From Desmodesmus armatus (taxonomy: Eukaryota; Chlorophyta; Chlorophyceae; Sphaeropleales; Scenedesmaceae), in contig VIIQ02000044.1 in assembly GCA_007449985.2 (NCBI GenBank), forward strand, positions 1 through 64,000: a stretch of DNA of 64,000 nucleotides, read 5' to 3'. A model generated the notes under the pieces. It had not been told where the DNA came from and searched no databases. It worked only from the letters and a program-made list of their open reading frames with translations. Positions 1-10,273 of this stretch are shown one piece after another (position 1 is the first letter of the stretch; each line of letters begins with the position of its first letter). Made by a program: the position numbers and the translations under genes.

Positions 1-379
1 GCTGCAACTGCTGTATTGCTGCCACAGCTGCCGGCAGCATTGCTGCCGCTGCCGCCCGCCGGCTGCTGCTGCTGCTGGCTGTCAAACAGCAGTGTTAGAG
101 CCTGCAATGCTTGGCCTCTTGGCCAGGTGCAGACAGTGGCAGCACACCCAACAGAGCATCGATCACCCTCAACACCAACTGCTGCTGCTGCTGCCGCCGC
201 AGCACCCCAGGAGCCAGCTTCAGCAGCAGCTGCAGCTGATACTGCTGCAGGGTATAATGGGTCACCTCCAGGGTTCTAGGACCAGTGCCCCCCTGCCTGG
301 GGTATGCCTCACCACGCAGCACATTGCTGCAACGGCAGACACTACAGCAGATGCCAGTGTCACTACTGGCGTCACCACA

Positions 380-415
<36 letters not shown>

Positions 416-1111
416 GCCTGGTTCTGTGCCCCCTCCCCCTCCCCCTCCTGCTCCTGCTGTAATGGTGATAGGCTGTTCATTATCACCCCTAAGCTGTGCT
501 GCTGCAGCAGCTGCTGCAGCTCACACACACCCAGCAGCAAGCCAGCGGCAGCCGTGGCCATGGCATGAACAGTGAGGGCGTCACCCATGCCATGAACATG
601 GACGGGGGCCATGACGCAGCCATGCGCATGCCATGAACCGATGGCAGCTGGCCCGGCAGCTTGCAACAGTCTGAGGCAGTGCTGCAGCAATGCCTGCCCA
701 ACCTGCTGCTGCTGCTGCTGCTGTTCGCCAGACTTGCTACCGCTCAGCAGCAGACAGCAAGTCATTCCTGCTGCCTTCAAGCCCTGAGGATGCTTCTGCA
801 GCAGCAATTTCTGCTGTCAGCTTACTCCCACCACCGCCACCACCACCACCACCAGCAGCAGCAGCAGCAGTAGAGTGCTTCTGCCCTGCTCACAGAGCCC
901 CACTGCATGCAGCTGCTGCAGCAGCTCTCCTGTAGCTGCTTCGGCACTGGGTGGAGGCTGGACCAATACTCTGACAGGAACTGCAGCACAGCAGCAAAAG
1001 CAGCAAGCACCGGTGCCGCTGCTGGTAGCAGCAGGGTGGGGTGTAGGGTACCCACCACCCTGTGAAGTGCTGCTGCTTCTGCTGCTGACTCATCTGACTG
1101 ATACGGGCCGC

Positions 1112-1144
<33 letters not shown>

Positions 1145-4100
1145 GCGAATGAGACCCCCCATTGGGGTCAAGGCTGTATGGCAGTTGGCACTCAGAGAGT
1201 GAGATAACCGCCTGCCCCACTGCCTCTAACACCCCGCTTGACACCCAGTCTGTTGCTGCTGCTGCCGCTACAGCAGCAGCACAGCCGGGAGTGACCATCT
1301 CCCGCCCCAGGGTTCTGTCCCCGCGTGAAACCCTGACGCCATGTCTCACCAAAACCCCGAGCAGTTGGAAGGCCTCCCCATACAGCTGCCACCTCAGCAC
1401 ACCCTCCAAGCCGCCATTGCTGCCATTGCTGCCGCCATTGCTGCCACTGCTGCCAGGCTGGCGTGGCAGCTGCAGCAGTGCTGCCACATATGGGAACATA
1501 ACATCCATGTGACAGAGGCCCGCGCCCTGAGCAGCAGCAATTCGCCAAATCCTCAACACCTCAAGCTTACTCAGCAGACACACAACAGCAGCATCTGACA
1601 CACTGCTGCTGCTGCTGCTGCCGCCGCCGGCGGCTGCATTGCTGTCACTGCTGCTGCTGTCGTCAGAAATGCACAGCAGCAACTGCACCGCTGTCTCCAT
1701 CCCTGCTGTCCTTAGCAGTTTGTGTGTTGATGCTGCTCGCCGCACACAGCAGCCGCAGCAGCCGCAGAACTGACACCTGCATGCTGCTGCTGTAGGGTCG
1801 GCCGCCACTGCTGCCATTGCTGCCGCATTGCTGCCACAGCCACCGCCGGTGCTGCCACTGCTGCCAAGGGCCCGAGGCCTAACAGGGAGAAGAGGGCGGC
1901 TGGCATGCCTTTGGTGCGCACCACAGACTCTGCTGCTGCTTTGCTGGATGCTGCTGCTGCCTCCAACACTGCCAGCAGACTGACTAATAGCTCTGTGTAT
2001 GCGGGGGGGGGGGGGGGTAGGTAGGGGGGGGGGAGGACAGCAGAGTAGACAGGCAAAGCACAGGCAGCACAGACAACGAGTGAATGCCTTGTTGGATGCG
2101 CTGCTGCCTCCAAAACTGCTAGCAGACCGACCAGAGATCTGAAAGACAGGGGGAGGCAAGAAGGGATGGGAGGACAGCACTTATTTGGGGGGGGTTGAGA
2201 GAACCGGGGGGGGGGGGCATAGACGGGCAAAGCACAGGCAGCACAGGCAACAAGTGAATGCTTTGCTGGATGCTGCTGCTGCCTCCAACAGCTCTAAAGC
2301 AGGGGGAGGGAGACAAAGGGTGGGGTGTGTGTGGGGTGGGGTGAGGGCAGGGGTTGGACATGTATGGATGAGCAAACAGTAGACAGAAGGCTTTGCAGAG
2401 GGACACACGCTTTGCTGGCTGCTGCTGCCCCCAACACTGCCAGCAGACTGACCAAGAGATATGGGGAAAGTTACAGGAGGGGGATGAGGGGCAGGCGGAT
2501 GATAACATGGGCAAATAGCAAGTGCAAGGGTGCATGCCTTGCTGAAGGCTGCGGTAAACTACTTGGGAAAAGAAACAATGCGAAGTCCATTTGTCGGGAA
2601 CCAACACTTCACTGAACTGACCTGAGTTGTCCTTCTGCTGCTGTAGCAGGTAGCGAATGCGTGGCAGGGGGTCACTTGCCAGGAATCCAGCCAGAGGGTC
2701 CACTGCTGCCAATCCTCAGGGGTGTCTGGCAGCAGTGATGACTCATCGGGGCCACCAGCAACGGCTAGTGCTGCTGAGTGCTTGTCATCCTGGGGGGGGG
2801 GGGGAGGGGGGGGGGGGGTAAAAGATTGCAGAGTTTGATTAGGCCTCTGTGCAGACTGCAACAAAAATGCAGTCGAGTTTCTCAAGGGTATCTGGCAGCA
2901 GTGATGACTCATCGGGGCCACCAGCGGCAGCCAGCGCTGCTGAATGCTTGTCATCCTGTCAGAATGTGCGAGAGGAGAGGGGGGCAGGGAAGGGCCAAAT
3001 ATCGTCGGACGAAATCAGGACAGGCACACTCAATTAGGCACACACTTTACCAAACTCACCATACTGTCCCACGTCCCCGCTGGCTCCAACTGTCTCAGCA
3101 TCACCCTCCTAGTCAGCAAGTCAAAGGCCGGCCCAACTGACTCCCCCCCCCCCCCCCGCTTCAATCCTCCCACCCACAATCCCCCCGGGACCCCATCCCC
3201 TACTAAAGTCACAAACACGACCCCCATCACGCAAATGCGACGGCCTGCTGTACAACACCCCCTGCTGAGCTAAGTTTACCGAATCTTCCACACTCTCCCA
3301 TGTCCCTGCAGGTTCCAACCTTCGCAGCTCCACCCTTTAATTCAGGGGCCAGACCAGCTGACTGCGCCCCTCCCCCCCCCCCCACTAATCCTCCCACCCA
3401 CAATCCCCCGGGACCCCCATCCCCTACTAAAGTAACAGAACACGACCCACATCCACGTAGATGCCACGACCTGCTGTGCAGCACCCACCTGTTGTGCTGC
3501 CTTGACCAAATTCTCCGCGCTCTCCCATGTCCCTGCAGGTTCCAACCTGCGCAGCTCCACCCTCCAAGTCAGTGGCCAGCCCAACCGACTGCACCCCCCA
3601 CCACCACCACCACCCACCACCCTCCCACCCACAACCCTTCAGGCGACCCCGCCACCTGCCAAATCCACAAACACAGTTCACGTCATGTAGCCCACAGCCG
3701 AGCCACTATAGCAGCCAGTTGTCCACACCCACCTGCTGTGCTGCCTTGACCAAGTTTTCCCACACTCTCCCATGTCCCTGCAGGCTCTAACCGCAGCTCC
3801 ACCCTCCAAGTCTAAGGCCAGCCCTACATAAGTCACTGCAGCCCCCCGCCCCCCACCACCACCACCACCGCCATCCACCCAAATGTTGACACACCTGCTG
3901 TGCTGCCTTGACCAGATATTCCACGCTCTCCCACGTCCCTGCAGGTTCCAACCTTCTCAGCTCCACCCTGCAAGTCAGGGCCAGCCCAGCTGACTGCTGG
4001 CAGCAGCAGCTTCTTCACAAAGCAACTCACTGGCACTACGGCCTAGTAAGACCCGCAGGGCATCACACGCTGCTGACAGGACCTGCATGGGACAATCGGG

Positions 4101-5128
4101 AGGGGGGGGGGATAGGTGGTTGCATGCCGCAGGCTGCAGGTGGGAGGCGGGGCGGGGCTGGGGGTGGAAGTGGAGATGGGGGGGGGGGGGGGCAGCGGCC
4201 TCCTGACACAGCAGCTCACTGGCACTGCGGCCTAGTAAGACCCGCAGGGCGTCAGTTGCAGCTGACAGGACCTGCAAAGGACAAGCGGGAGCGGGGGGCA
4301 TGGTTGGTTGCAGGTTGCGGTGTTGTGGGTGTGTGGGTGTGTGTGTGTGGTGGGGGAGAGGGGGAGGGCCAGTCCTGCTGACTGTTGGCAGCAGCTGCCT
4401 CCTCACACAGCAACTCACTGGCACTGCCACCTAGTAAGACTTGCAGGGCGTCAGTTGCAGCTGAAAGGACCTGAACAGGACAACCGCGAGAGGGGGGCAT
4501 AGTTGAAAGCTGGTTGGGGTGGGGTGGGGGGGGGGGGGGGAGGGTGTGTGGCGGGAGGGGGGGGGGGGGCAGCCCTGCTGACTGCTGGCAGCAGCCGCTT
4601 CCTCACAAAGCAACTCACTGGGGAGAGAACACAGGTGCAAGGAAGAAGGAGGACATAGCATTGAAGGACAGTTTGAGTGGGGTTTAGGGGTTCTCCTAAC
4701 ACAGCAGCTCAGGAATCCTGCTGACAAAGGGACCTTCCTAGCCAACACCTCAACCGGTCCACCAAAGGCACAACAAGATACCCCAAACAGTCCCCACACA
4801 CACCTGCGTTTTAAGGGATGCTGCTGACACAGCATCTCAAAAGCTGTGCTGGCAGCATCAACACTGCCAGCACTGCCAGCTAACCCTCCCCCATCCCCCC
4901 CCCCACACACACACCCCCAAGCCACACCCAAAGCAACCCAAATAGAAGACAATAAACACACCTGCAGGTTGTCTTCATCCAGCCCCAGCCTACACAGCAT
5001 GACTGCCCTCAGAGCAACCACTGCATACTGCCACACATCAGGCCACACAGTATCCGTGGCAGCTGCACCAACACCCTGCTGCTGCTGCTGCTCACCCGAC
5101 CCCTGCTGCTGCTGCTGCTCGCCTGACC

Positions 5129-5163
<35 letters not shown>

Positions 5164-6145
5164 GGCGGCACATCCAGCAGCACCTGCTGCTGCTGCAGCT
5201 GCCCCCCACCCCCCACATGATACACCAGCGGTTGCGCCCTCCTCAAAACCGCACCCAGCATCCTAAACCCCACCGCCCGTTGCGGCGCATGCCGGCTGCG
5301 CACCAAAACCCCAATCTCTGGAAGGTTATAGCCTTCAGGTGCTGATCCAGAAGCTCTGCTGATGTTGTCACGCGTTAAAACCTCCTCGGGGTTTATAGGT
5401 AGGGTTTTGGGGCCGTCCAGCTCTAAAACCTGAGCGTGGAGGCTGAACCGCAGCCGGCTGCTGGGGGGAGGGGAGTACTGCTGCTGCTGCTGCTGCTGCC
5501 TGGCTGTTGGCTGTCTGAGGGTGCTGCTGCTGCTGCTGGCTTGGGATGCTTCTTGGTTGCTGCTGCTGCTGTGGCTGTGGCTGTGGCTGTGGCTGTGGCT
5601 GTGGGTGCTGCTGGCTTGTTACCGTGCACTGCCTTGCTGCTTGAGACCTGCTGCTGCTGCTGCTGCTGCTGTCGCCCTGTAGAAGGCTTTGCAAGAAATC
5701 CCTTTTTGAATCCACCCGCAACCGCATTGGCGGCGCCGCGACTGGCTGACTCCTGCTGCTGCTTGACTCCTGCAGAGCCAGCAGCAGCAGCAGCAGCAGC
5801 AGCTGTACTGCCAGGCTGCGCTGCAAGGAAACCTTTTTTGAGGCCAGCAGCAGGTGTTGCCCTGTTGCTATCACTGGTAGGCAACTCAAGCACTCCAGTC
5901 CCCTGCAGCCCTCCGGCGGCTGCTGCTGCTGCTACTGGTGCAGCATCGTGGCCTGTTTGCTGGCCATGCTTTGGCTGCTGCTGCTGTTGCTGCTGCTTGG
6001 CTGCATGTCGCTGCTTCAGGCGCTGCAGCAGTTCAGGGTTGAAGCGTGCCTGTATCTCTGCCTGCGCCTCCTGCACCTCTTCTGGACTCATCCCTGAGAT
6101 GCGCTGCAGATTGACAGCAGACACGCCTGCAGCCTCTGCTGCTGG

Positions 6146-6219
<74 letters not shown>

Positions 6220-7287
6220 TTGCTGCTGCTGGTGGTGCCGATTGGGGTGCTGCTGCTGCTGCTGGTGGAGGTGTATTGATACCAGGCTGCTGCTGCTTGC
6301 GGCGACCCAGGGCAAACTGCAGCACCAACAGCACCAAATACACACATGATGTCGACCCAACCTTTGCATGCAAACAAACATGATGTAGACCATTGACACA
6401 GTCAAAGTATGTTGGCACAGGGCATGTACAGCATGCAGGCAAGGAGCAGGTTCTACCCCACTCTGATAATCTACTGTGATGTTTCCACCCTCATGCGCCC
6501 TTGGTTTGCTGGCTAGTGCTGAGGTATGGGATCCCCTGTACTGTCAACTTGACAACACACGTTATTGCGTGTGCTGCCGCGCAACATCCACCACCCTACC
6601 TTGCTCTGCTTGCGGTGCACTGCCTTGGGGAAGGCTCCTGCAGCAGCTGCTGCTGCACTGGGGGCGCCTGGGGCTGTGCTGAGCTGACAACCCTCTCCTG
6701 CACGTCTGTCAGGATGCCAGGAATGTCGGGGCACATCTGCTGCTGCTGCTGCTGCTGCTGATCATCCTGCGGCTGCTGCTCTTGTTGTTGCTCCGAGTGT
6801 TCCAACTCTGAGGATGATGCAATAGCTGGTTCTGCCTGCTGGTGTTGTGCAGCAGGCTGTGGTGTGGTGGCTTGCTGCTGCTGCTGCTGCTCCTCAGCGA
6901 GGCTTGAAACAGCGGGCTGACGCTGTTGAACGCTTTCGGGGGCTGAGACGTTGCCATGCAGTTGCTGCTGCTGTTGCTGCGGCCTGCGCGATACTCTTGT
7001 CACCCGTGCTGCTGGTTGTGCTGCAGCCTGCCCTGCAAGGAACTGAGCCTGCATGCAGCAATACAAAGTAATTGCTTGATACGTATATAGTGTATGGCAA
7101 CATGTAAGGGAGGCTAGGCGAGCACCACAGCAACAAGAGGATTCTAGTGACATGGCAGCTGCTGCTGCTGCTGCTGGGGCATCCTCAGCATGCACGACAG
7201 CACGCAGCACACCTGCAGCTGCAGCAAACCATCCTCGTCATCAATTTCTAGCTCCTGCCGCCTTCTGTCGACATGTGGCCGCTCCAT
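1..7287 (-). CDS. RPAP1: RPAP1/MINIYO (RNA polymerase II-associated protein 1), partial
   Basis: RPAP1 (MINIYO/IYO in plants) binds RNA polymerase II and is needed for its nuclear import and for transcription of differentiation genes. Exon 1 (7287-7213) starts MERPHVDRRRQELE. Exon 2 (7048-6600) holds CPDIPGILTDVQERVV and, in another frame, AFPKAVHRKQSK. Exon 3 starts at 6316 with FALGRRKQQQPG and carries the RPAP1_N signature GMSPEEVQEAQAEIQARFNP. The RPAP1_C signature (LRFSLHAQVLELDG, EEVLTRDNI) lies at about 5460-5340, and that exon ends at 4962. Downstream are DPLAGFLASDPLPRIRYLL (about 2710-2640) and an armadillo-like helical tail (about 2000-820) running to the window edge. Family motifs and their order make the call secure. 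Long Gln, Ala and Ser tracts interrupt the conserved blocks. Frame changes near 6662, 5466 and 2712 look like single missing bases or unrecognised splice sites, so the protein cannot be read straight through. The 3' end is outside the window. Confidence 0.85.
1926..2460 (-). repeat. Tandem exon cluster D in RPAP1 (four copies)
   Basis: Four copies of a block coding LLAVLEAAAASSKA, or diverged versions of it, lie at about 2460-2405, 2300-2255, 2150-2085 and 1990-1926. G-runs, one of them 15 Gs, lie between some of them. Only the last copy (1990 downward) continues into a long open frame (AESVVRTKGMPAALFSLLG), so it is the likely functional exon. Confidence 0.75.
2728..2958 (-). repeat. Tandem exon cluster C in RPAP1 (two copies)
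   Basis: Two copies code DDKHSAALAVAGGPDESSLL and DDKHSAALAAAGGPDESSLL, at 2793-2728 and 2958-2890. Copy 1 is contiguous with the conserved DPLAGFLASDPLPRIRYLL segment. Copy 2, which is 5' in the gene, ends in decayed sequence. Confidence 0.8.
3035..3970 (-). repeat. Tandem exon cluster B in RPAP1 (five copies)
   Basis: Five diverged copies of a block coding LRRLEPAGTWES...LVKAAQQ followed by a GT donor lie at about 3970-3890, 3800-3730, 3560-3487, 3325-3246 and 3110-3035. They share the plus-strand motif CATGTCCCTGCAGGTTCCAA. Spacing is roughly 160-245 bp. The copy at 3035-3110 is the most diverged (EPAGTWDSMVSLVKC). The intervals are C-rich low-complexity sequence. Confidence 0.8.
3990..4625 (-). 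repeat. Tandem exon cluster A in RPAP1 (three copies plus one partial)
   Basis: An exon coding VLSAATDALRVLLGRSASEL, with its CAG acceptor, occurs on the minus strand at about 4470-4375, 4272-4195 and 4083-3990. A partial copy coding SELLCEEAAAASSQ lies at about 4622-4570. Spacing is about 190-200 bp. The copies are separated by long poly-C (plus-strand poly-G) tracts. The upstream exon ends LGLDEDNLQ, so this exon is its natural continuation. Which copies are spliced in cannot be told from sequence. Confidence 0.8.
6147..6216. repeat. (CTG)n trinucleotide run coding poly-Ala in RPAP1
   Basis: About 23 uninterrupted CTG units. On the minus strand they are read as GCA, giving a long alanine run just before the RPAP1_N signature. 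Shorter CAG/CTG runs recur through this gene (371-410, 1111-1143, 5128-5161). They code Gln, Ala or Ser according to frame and are likely length-polymorphic. Confidence 0.9.
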
Positions 7288-9861
7288 GGATGCGTTGCAA
7301 ACGATCTACAGAATGGATCAATTCGATTCGCCAACTGAAGCAGCAGAACACGGTTAGCTGACTGCAGACACTCATTTAAAAGTGGTGTGATCCCTTCTTA
7401 CATACGCATGTTGATTGCAGGGCCTTGGTACTTTCAAATTCCCAACAGATAGGTCTGACAAGTAGTCTGATTACAGGCGTCTCACTTGTTGTGCTCAATA
7501 GCAGGCTCCCACACAATGTAGGGAAGCCACGTTTGTTGCGCTGGCTTTGCCTCCGCACCACCTCGACGCAGGTACCGTACACACCCAAACACCACCACAG
7601 CACCAAGTGACCGATCCGCCGCTGACCCTCCCTCAACCCGCCACATGAAGCCGCCCGCCACATGCACCTGCCACACAACCATGGTGTCCTGGCCAGGACA
7701 CCACGCACCGTGACCACCACCGCAACCACCATGCATGATGCCTGCAGTGTGGCCTGCAGATGTTACTCCAGCACAGTGAAGGGGTACGGTATGATGCAGG
7801 GGACGGGAGCGGTGTCGAGCCACACAACCACCAAACCTGCAGGCAACCACGGCCCATGCAATGATGGTGGAGGTTCTGCAGGAAACCCGCTGGCCATGCA
7901 GTGACGATGGTGTGAACAGATTGCCTCCGTGCGCAGGCGTGCACGTGCGGCAGCAGGCGCCACTATAGGCGGGCCAGGACAGCAGCCCGCGTTCAAAAAA
8001 AGCGCCTTGAACGGTTGCACCTTGGTTGCAAGGCACCGCCTGGCCGCAAGGACAATGCAGTCAGCACCGTCTTACAGGAGAGCAGAGGGCTCTCAGGGGT
8101 CACACAGGGGGAGGTTCTAAGCGCGCGCAGCAGCAGCAGCAGCAGCACAAATCCCAAGCAGCAACACACACGCATGTCTACCTACAACAGTCACCAACCC
8201 GCTCACCGCTGCTCCTACATGCACACGCCACACCACCTCACTCACACCTGCAACACACCTCCTCACCCCTGCCTTCACGCCTCCTGTTGGCCACCACTCA
8301 AGTGCCAGGCTGACAGCTGGGCACTGCTGCCGGGTGCCCTGGTATGCACAGCCTACTAGGCCCTCGTATTGAACAGCCTACCATAGTATCCTAGTCGCCA
8401 GCAGCTGCTGCAGCAGGCAGATCCTCTGGCATCCGAGCTCTCCACACTTGTGCGTCCCGAAGAGCCTGAACATCCGACACCAAGCACGACACTGACTGGC
8501 TCAGGGGAGCCCTCACACCCACTGACACGGGGCACACCCACCTCAACACCGGATGCTCACCAAGGATGCACCGGCAACCACCGAGGCCCAACCGACTGCA
8601 TGCCACCAGCTCATGCATACACGTGAAGCCTCCAGACAACGGTTGTCTGTCCAGGAAACGCACCAGGCAGGCTAGCCCCTGAGATGGGGTGGCAGCTGGT
8701 GCACACACGGCGCACAGCGACCAGCATACGATGATGGCCCAGCACCACACAGCCGCGCAACTTGAGCAGCTGTGCAGTGCAGTCACAACCAGCAGACCCC
8801 AACCAGCAGCCAGCCAAGGCAGAGCGCCATCACCTGTGCTGACAGGTGCCAACATGACAGCAAATTCCCATGCTGTGGGCCACTCATCATGCATACGGCA
8901 TGCACAGGAGGTGGTCTGCACACCGTCCCTGCCTTCAAAAGAAGCAGCCCATCACGGCATGCACAGGCATCTGTGCACAACCCTTGCACGACGACCGGTC
9001 TCCTCAGCCAGACCAACCTGTAGGTCCCCAACCCCAGCCCTGCACATGCCATGGTGTCATAACTTCAGCAACAGCTACAGGTGCAGGGCAGCACAACATC
9101 AGCCCCTCCGCCTAAAAACCAGGCCAGCTAGCCGACGGACTTACACCTCATCTATCATCCATCACCTTGATACACTAACACACGGCCAGGTTACACCAAC
9201 AAACGCATAAACCCTGGCGAGCTGAGGGTGAAACAAGCAAGCAAGCATGGAGATCAGCGCACCACACCAGCACCCCTCTGGCTCTGACTACCAATCGTCT
9301 GACAGCACTGACCGACTTGGGCTTGTTGTGTTTGGGGCATCATACAGGGGCACCACCCGGCCAAACAATCCTGCTGGCCCACAGGGTGTACCCCACTCCC
9401 CTCCGGCAAGTGCTGGTCGAAAAACATGCCATGCCGCCCACCACAACCCCTGCCTAGCATGAATCGCTGCCTGACTGTCCGCACAGCAGCCCCGTTGTCA
9501 TGCCCTATCAATTGTACAGATGGCACGGGTGGACACCCATCAACAACAGCACCTCTGCTCAGCCAAGGGCAGCAGCACTCACAGGCATACAGACATCTGT
9601 ACGTACGTACACGCCAGGGATTGCAACAGCAGTGGACAGACACCGCTCGTTGCAGCAGGCACAAAGAGGGAGGTCACTGAAAAGGGCATGTGTGTGTATG
9701 TCGTCGCCGCCCAAGAGACACGATCGCAGTTTCGCAGTGCGACATTGTGTGTGAGTATAGCAGTGCAACTTTGCAACGAGGAAAACACCACACAAGACCG
9801 GCCGTTACCGGCACTGTCGGAGGAGCAATAAACCATCCCACCAGATCGCAGCCACCACAAC
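7288..9861. other. Spacer between RPAP1 and the 9.9-14.7 kb genes; no confident gene
   Basis: No family is recognised here. The sequence is rich in short direct repeats (GGCATGCACAGG, CCATGCA...) and short hairpins such as GTCCTGGCCAGGAC near 7687. The minus strand has an open C-terminus-like segment ending at 8391 (ALRDAQVWRARMPEDLPAA), preceded by TTCAG. It could be a terminal exon of an upstream minus-strand gene, but I could not join it to anything. Confidence 0.4.
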
Positions 9862-10180
9862 TTAGTGCCACACCATCATCACCACAGTCATCACCAACAG
9901 CCCCGTCTGATGGCCCTCAGAGACAAAGGCCGACACACGGTCAGCAGCAGCCAACAGCTGCAAGCTGCCGACCTGCACAACAGTCACCGGCAGTGGCACA
10001 TCCTCCGTGCGATGCACGAGCCATTCCACCAAGGCCAAGGCCACACCTGTGGCCGTCTGGGGTTGGGCCTGCTCAGGAGGCGCGCTGCCCTCGGCACCGC
10101 TTGCGGCCGCCACTAGACCCTGACGCAGCAGCAGCAGCGCCAGTGGCAGCAGCCAGCGCAGCTGCGCCCAGCAGCATCAG
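9862..10180 (-). other. Unresolved coding-like segment with a hydrophobic stretch
   Basis: The minus frame ending at the stop at 9862 codes a hydrophobic stretch (LRWLLPLALLLLRQGLV). It is followed by an acidic linker and VALALVEWLVHRTEDVPLPV plus VTVVQVGSLQLLAAADRVSAF, which read like real protein. The frame has no ATG. The nearest (NMLMLLGA) is in the frame that runs on in phase from the kinase past its TAG at 10274. This could be a separate small membrane or secreted gene with a frame break, an exon of a longer gene, or chance. Confidence 0.3.
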
Positions 10181-10273
10181 CATGTTTTTGCGGCCGGTGC
10201 GGCTGCTGCGTGCGCCGTGCCTGCTGTCACCGGTGATGCCGCCTGTGGCTTGGCTGTGGTGGCTGCCGCACCC

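Noticed and set aside
5436..6383. 315-codon plus-strand ORF rich in Ala and Cys
   Set aside because: Shadow of the CAG/CTG runs on the coding minus strand, where the RPAP1_N signature is found.
7482..8036. 184-codon minus-strand ORF
   Set aside because: No family motifs, starts from a non-conserved codon, and overlaps short direct repeats that explain its open frame.
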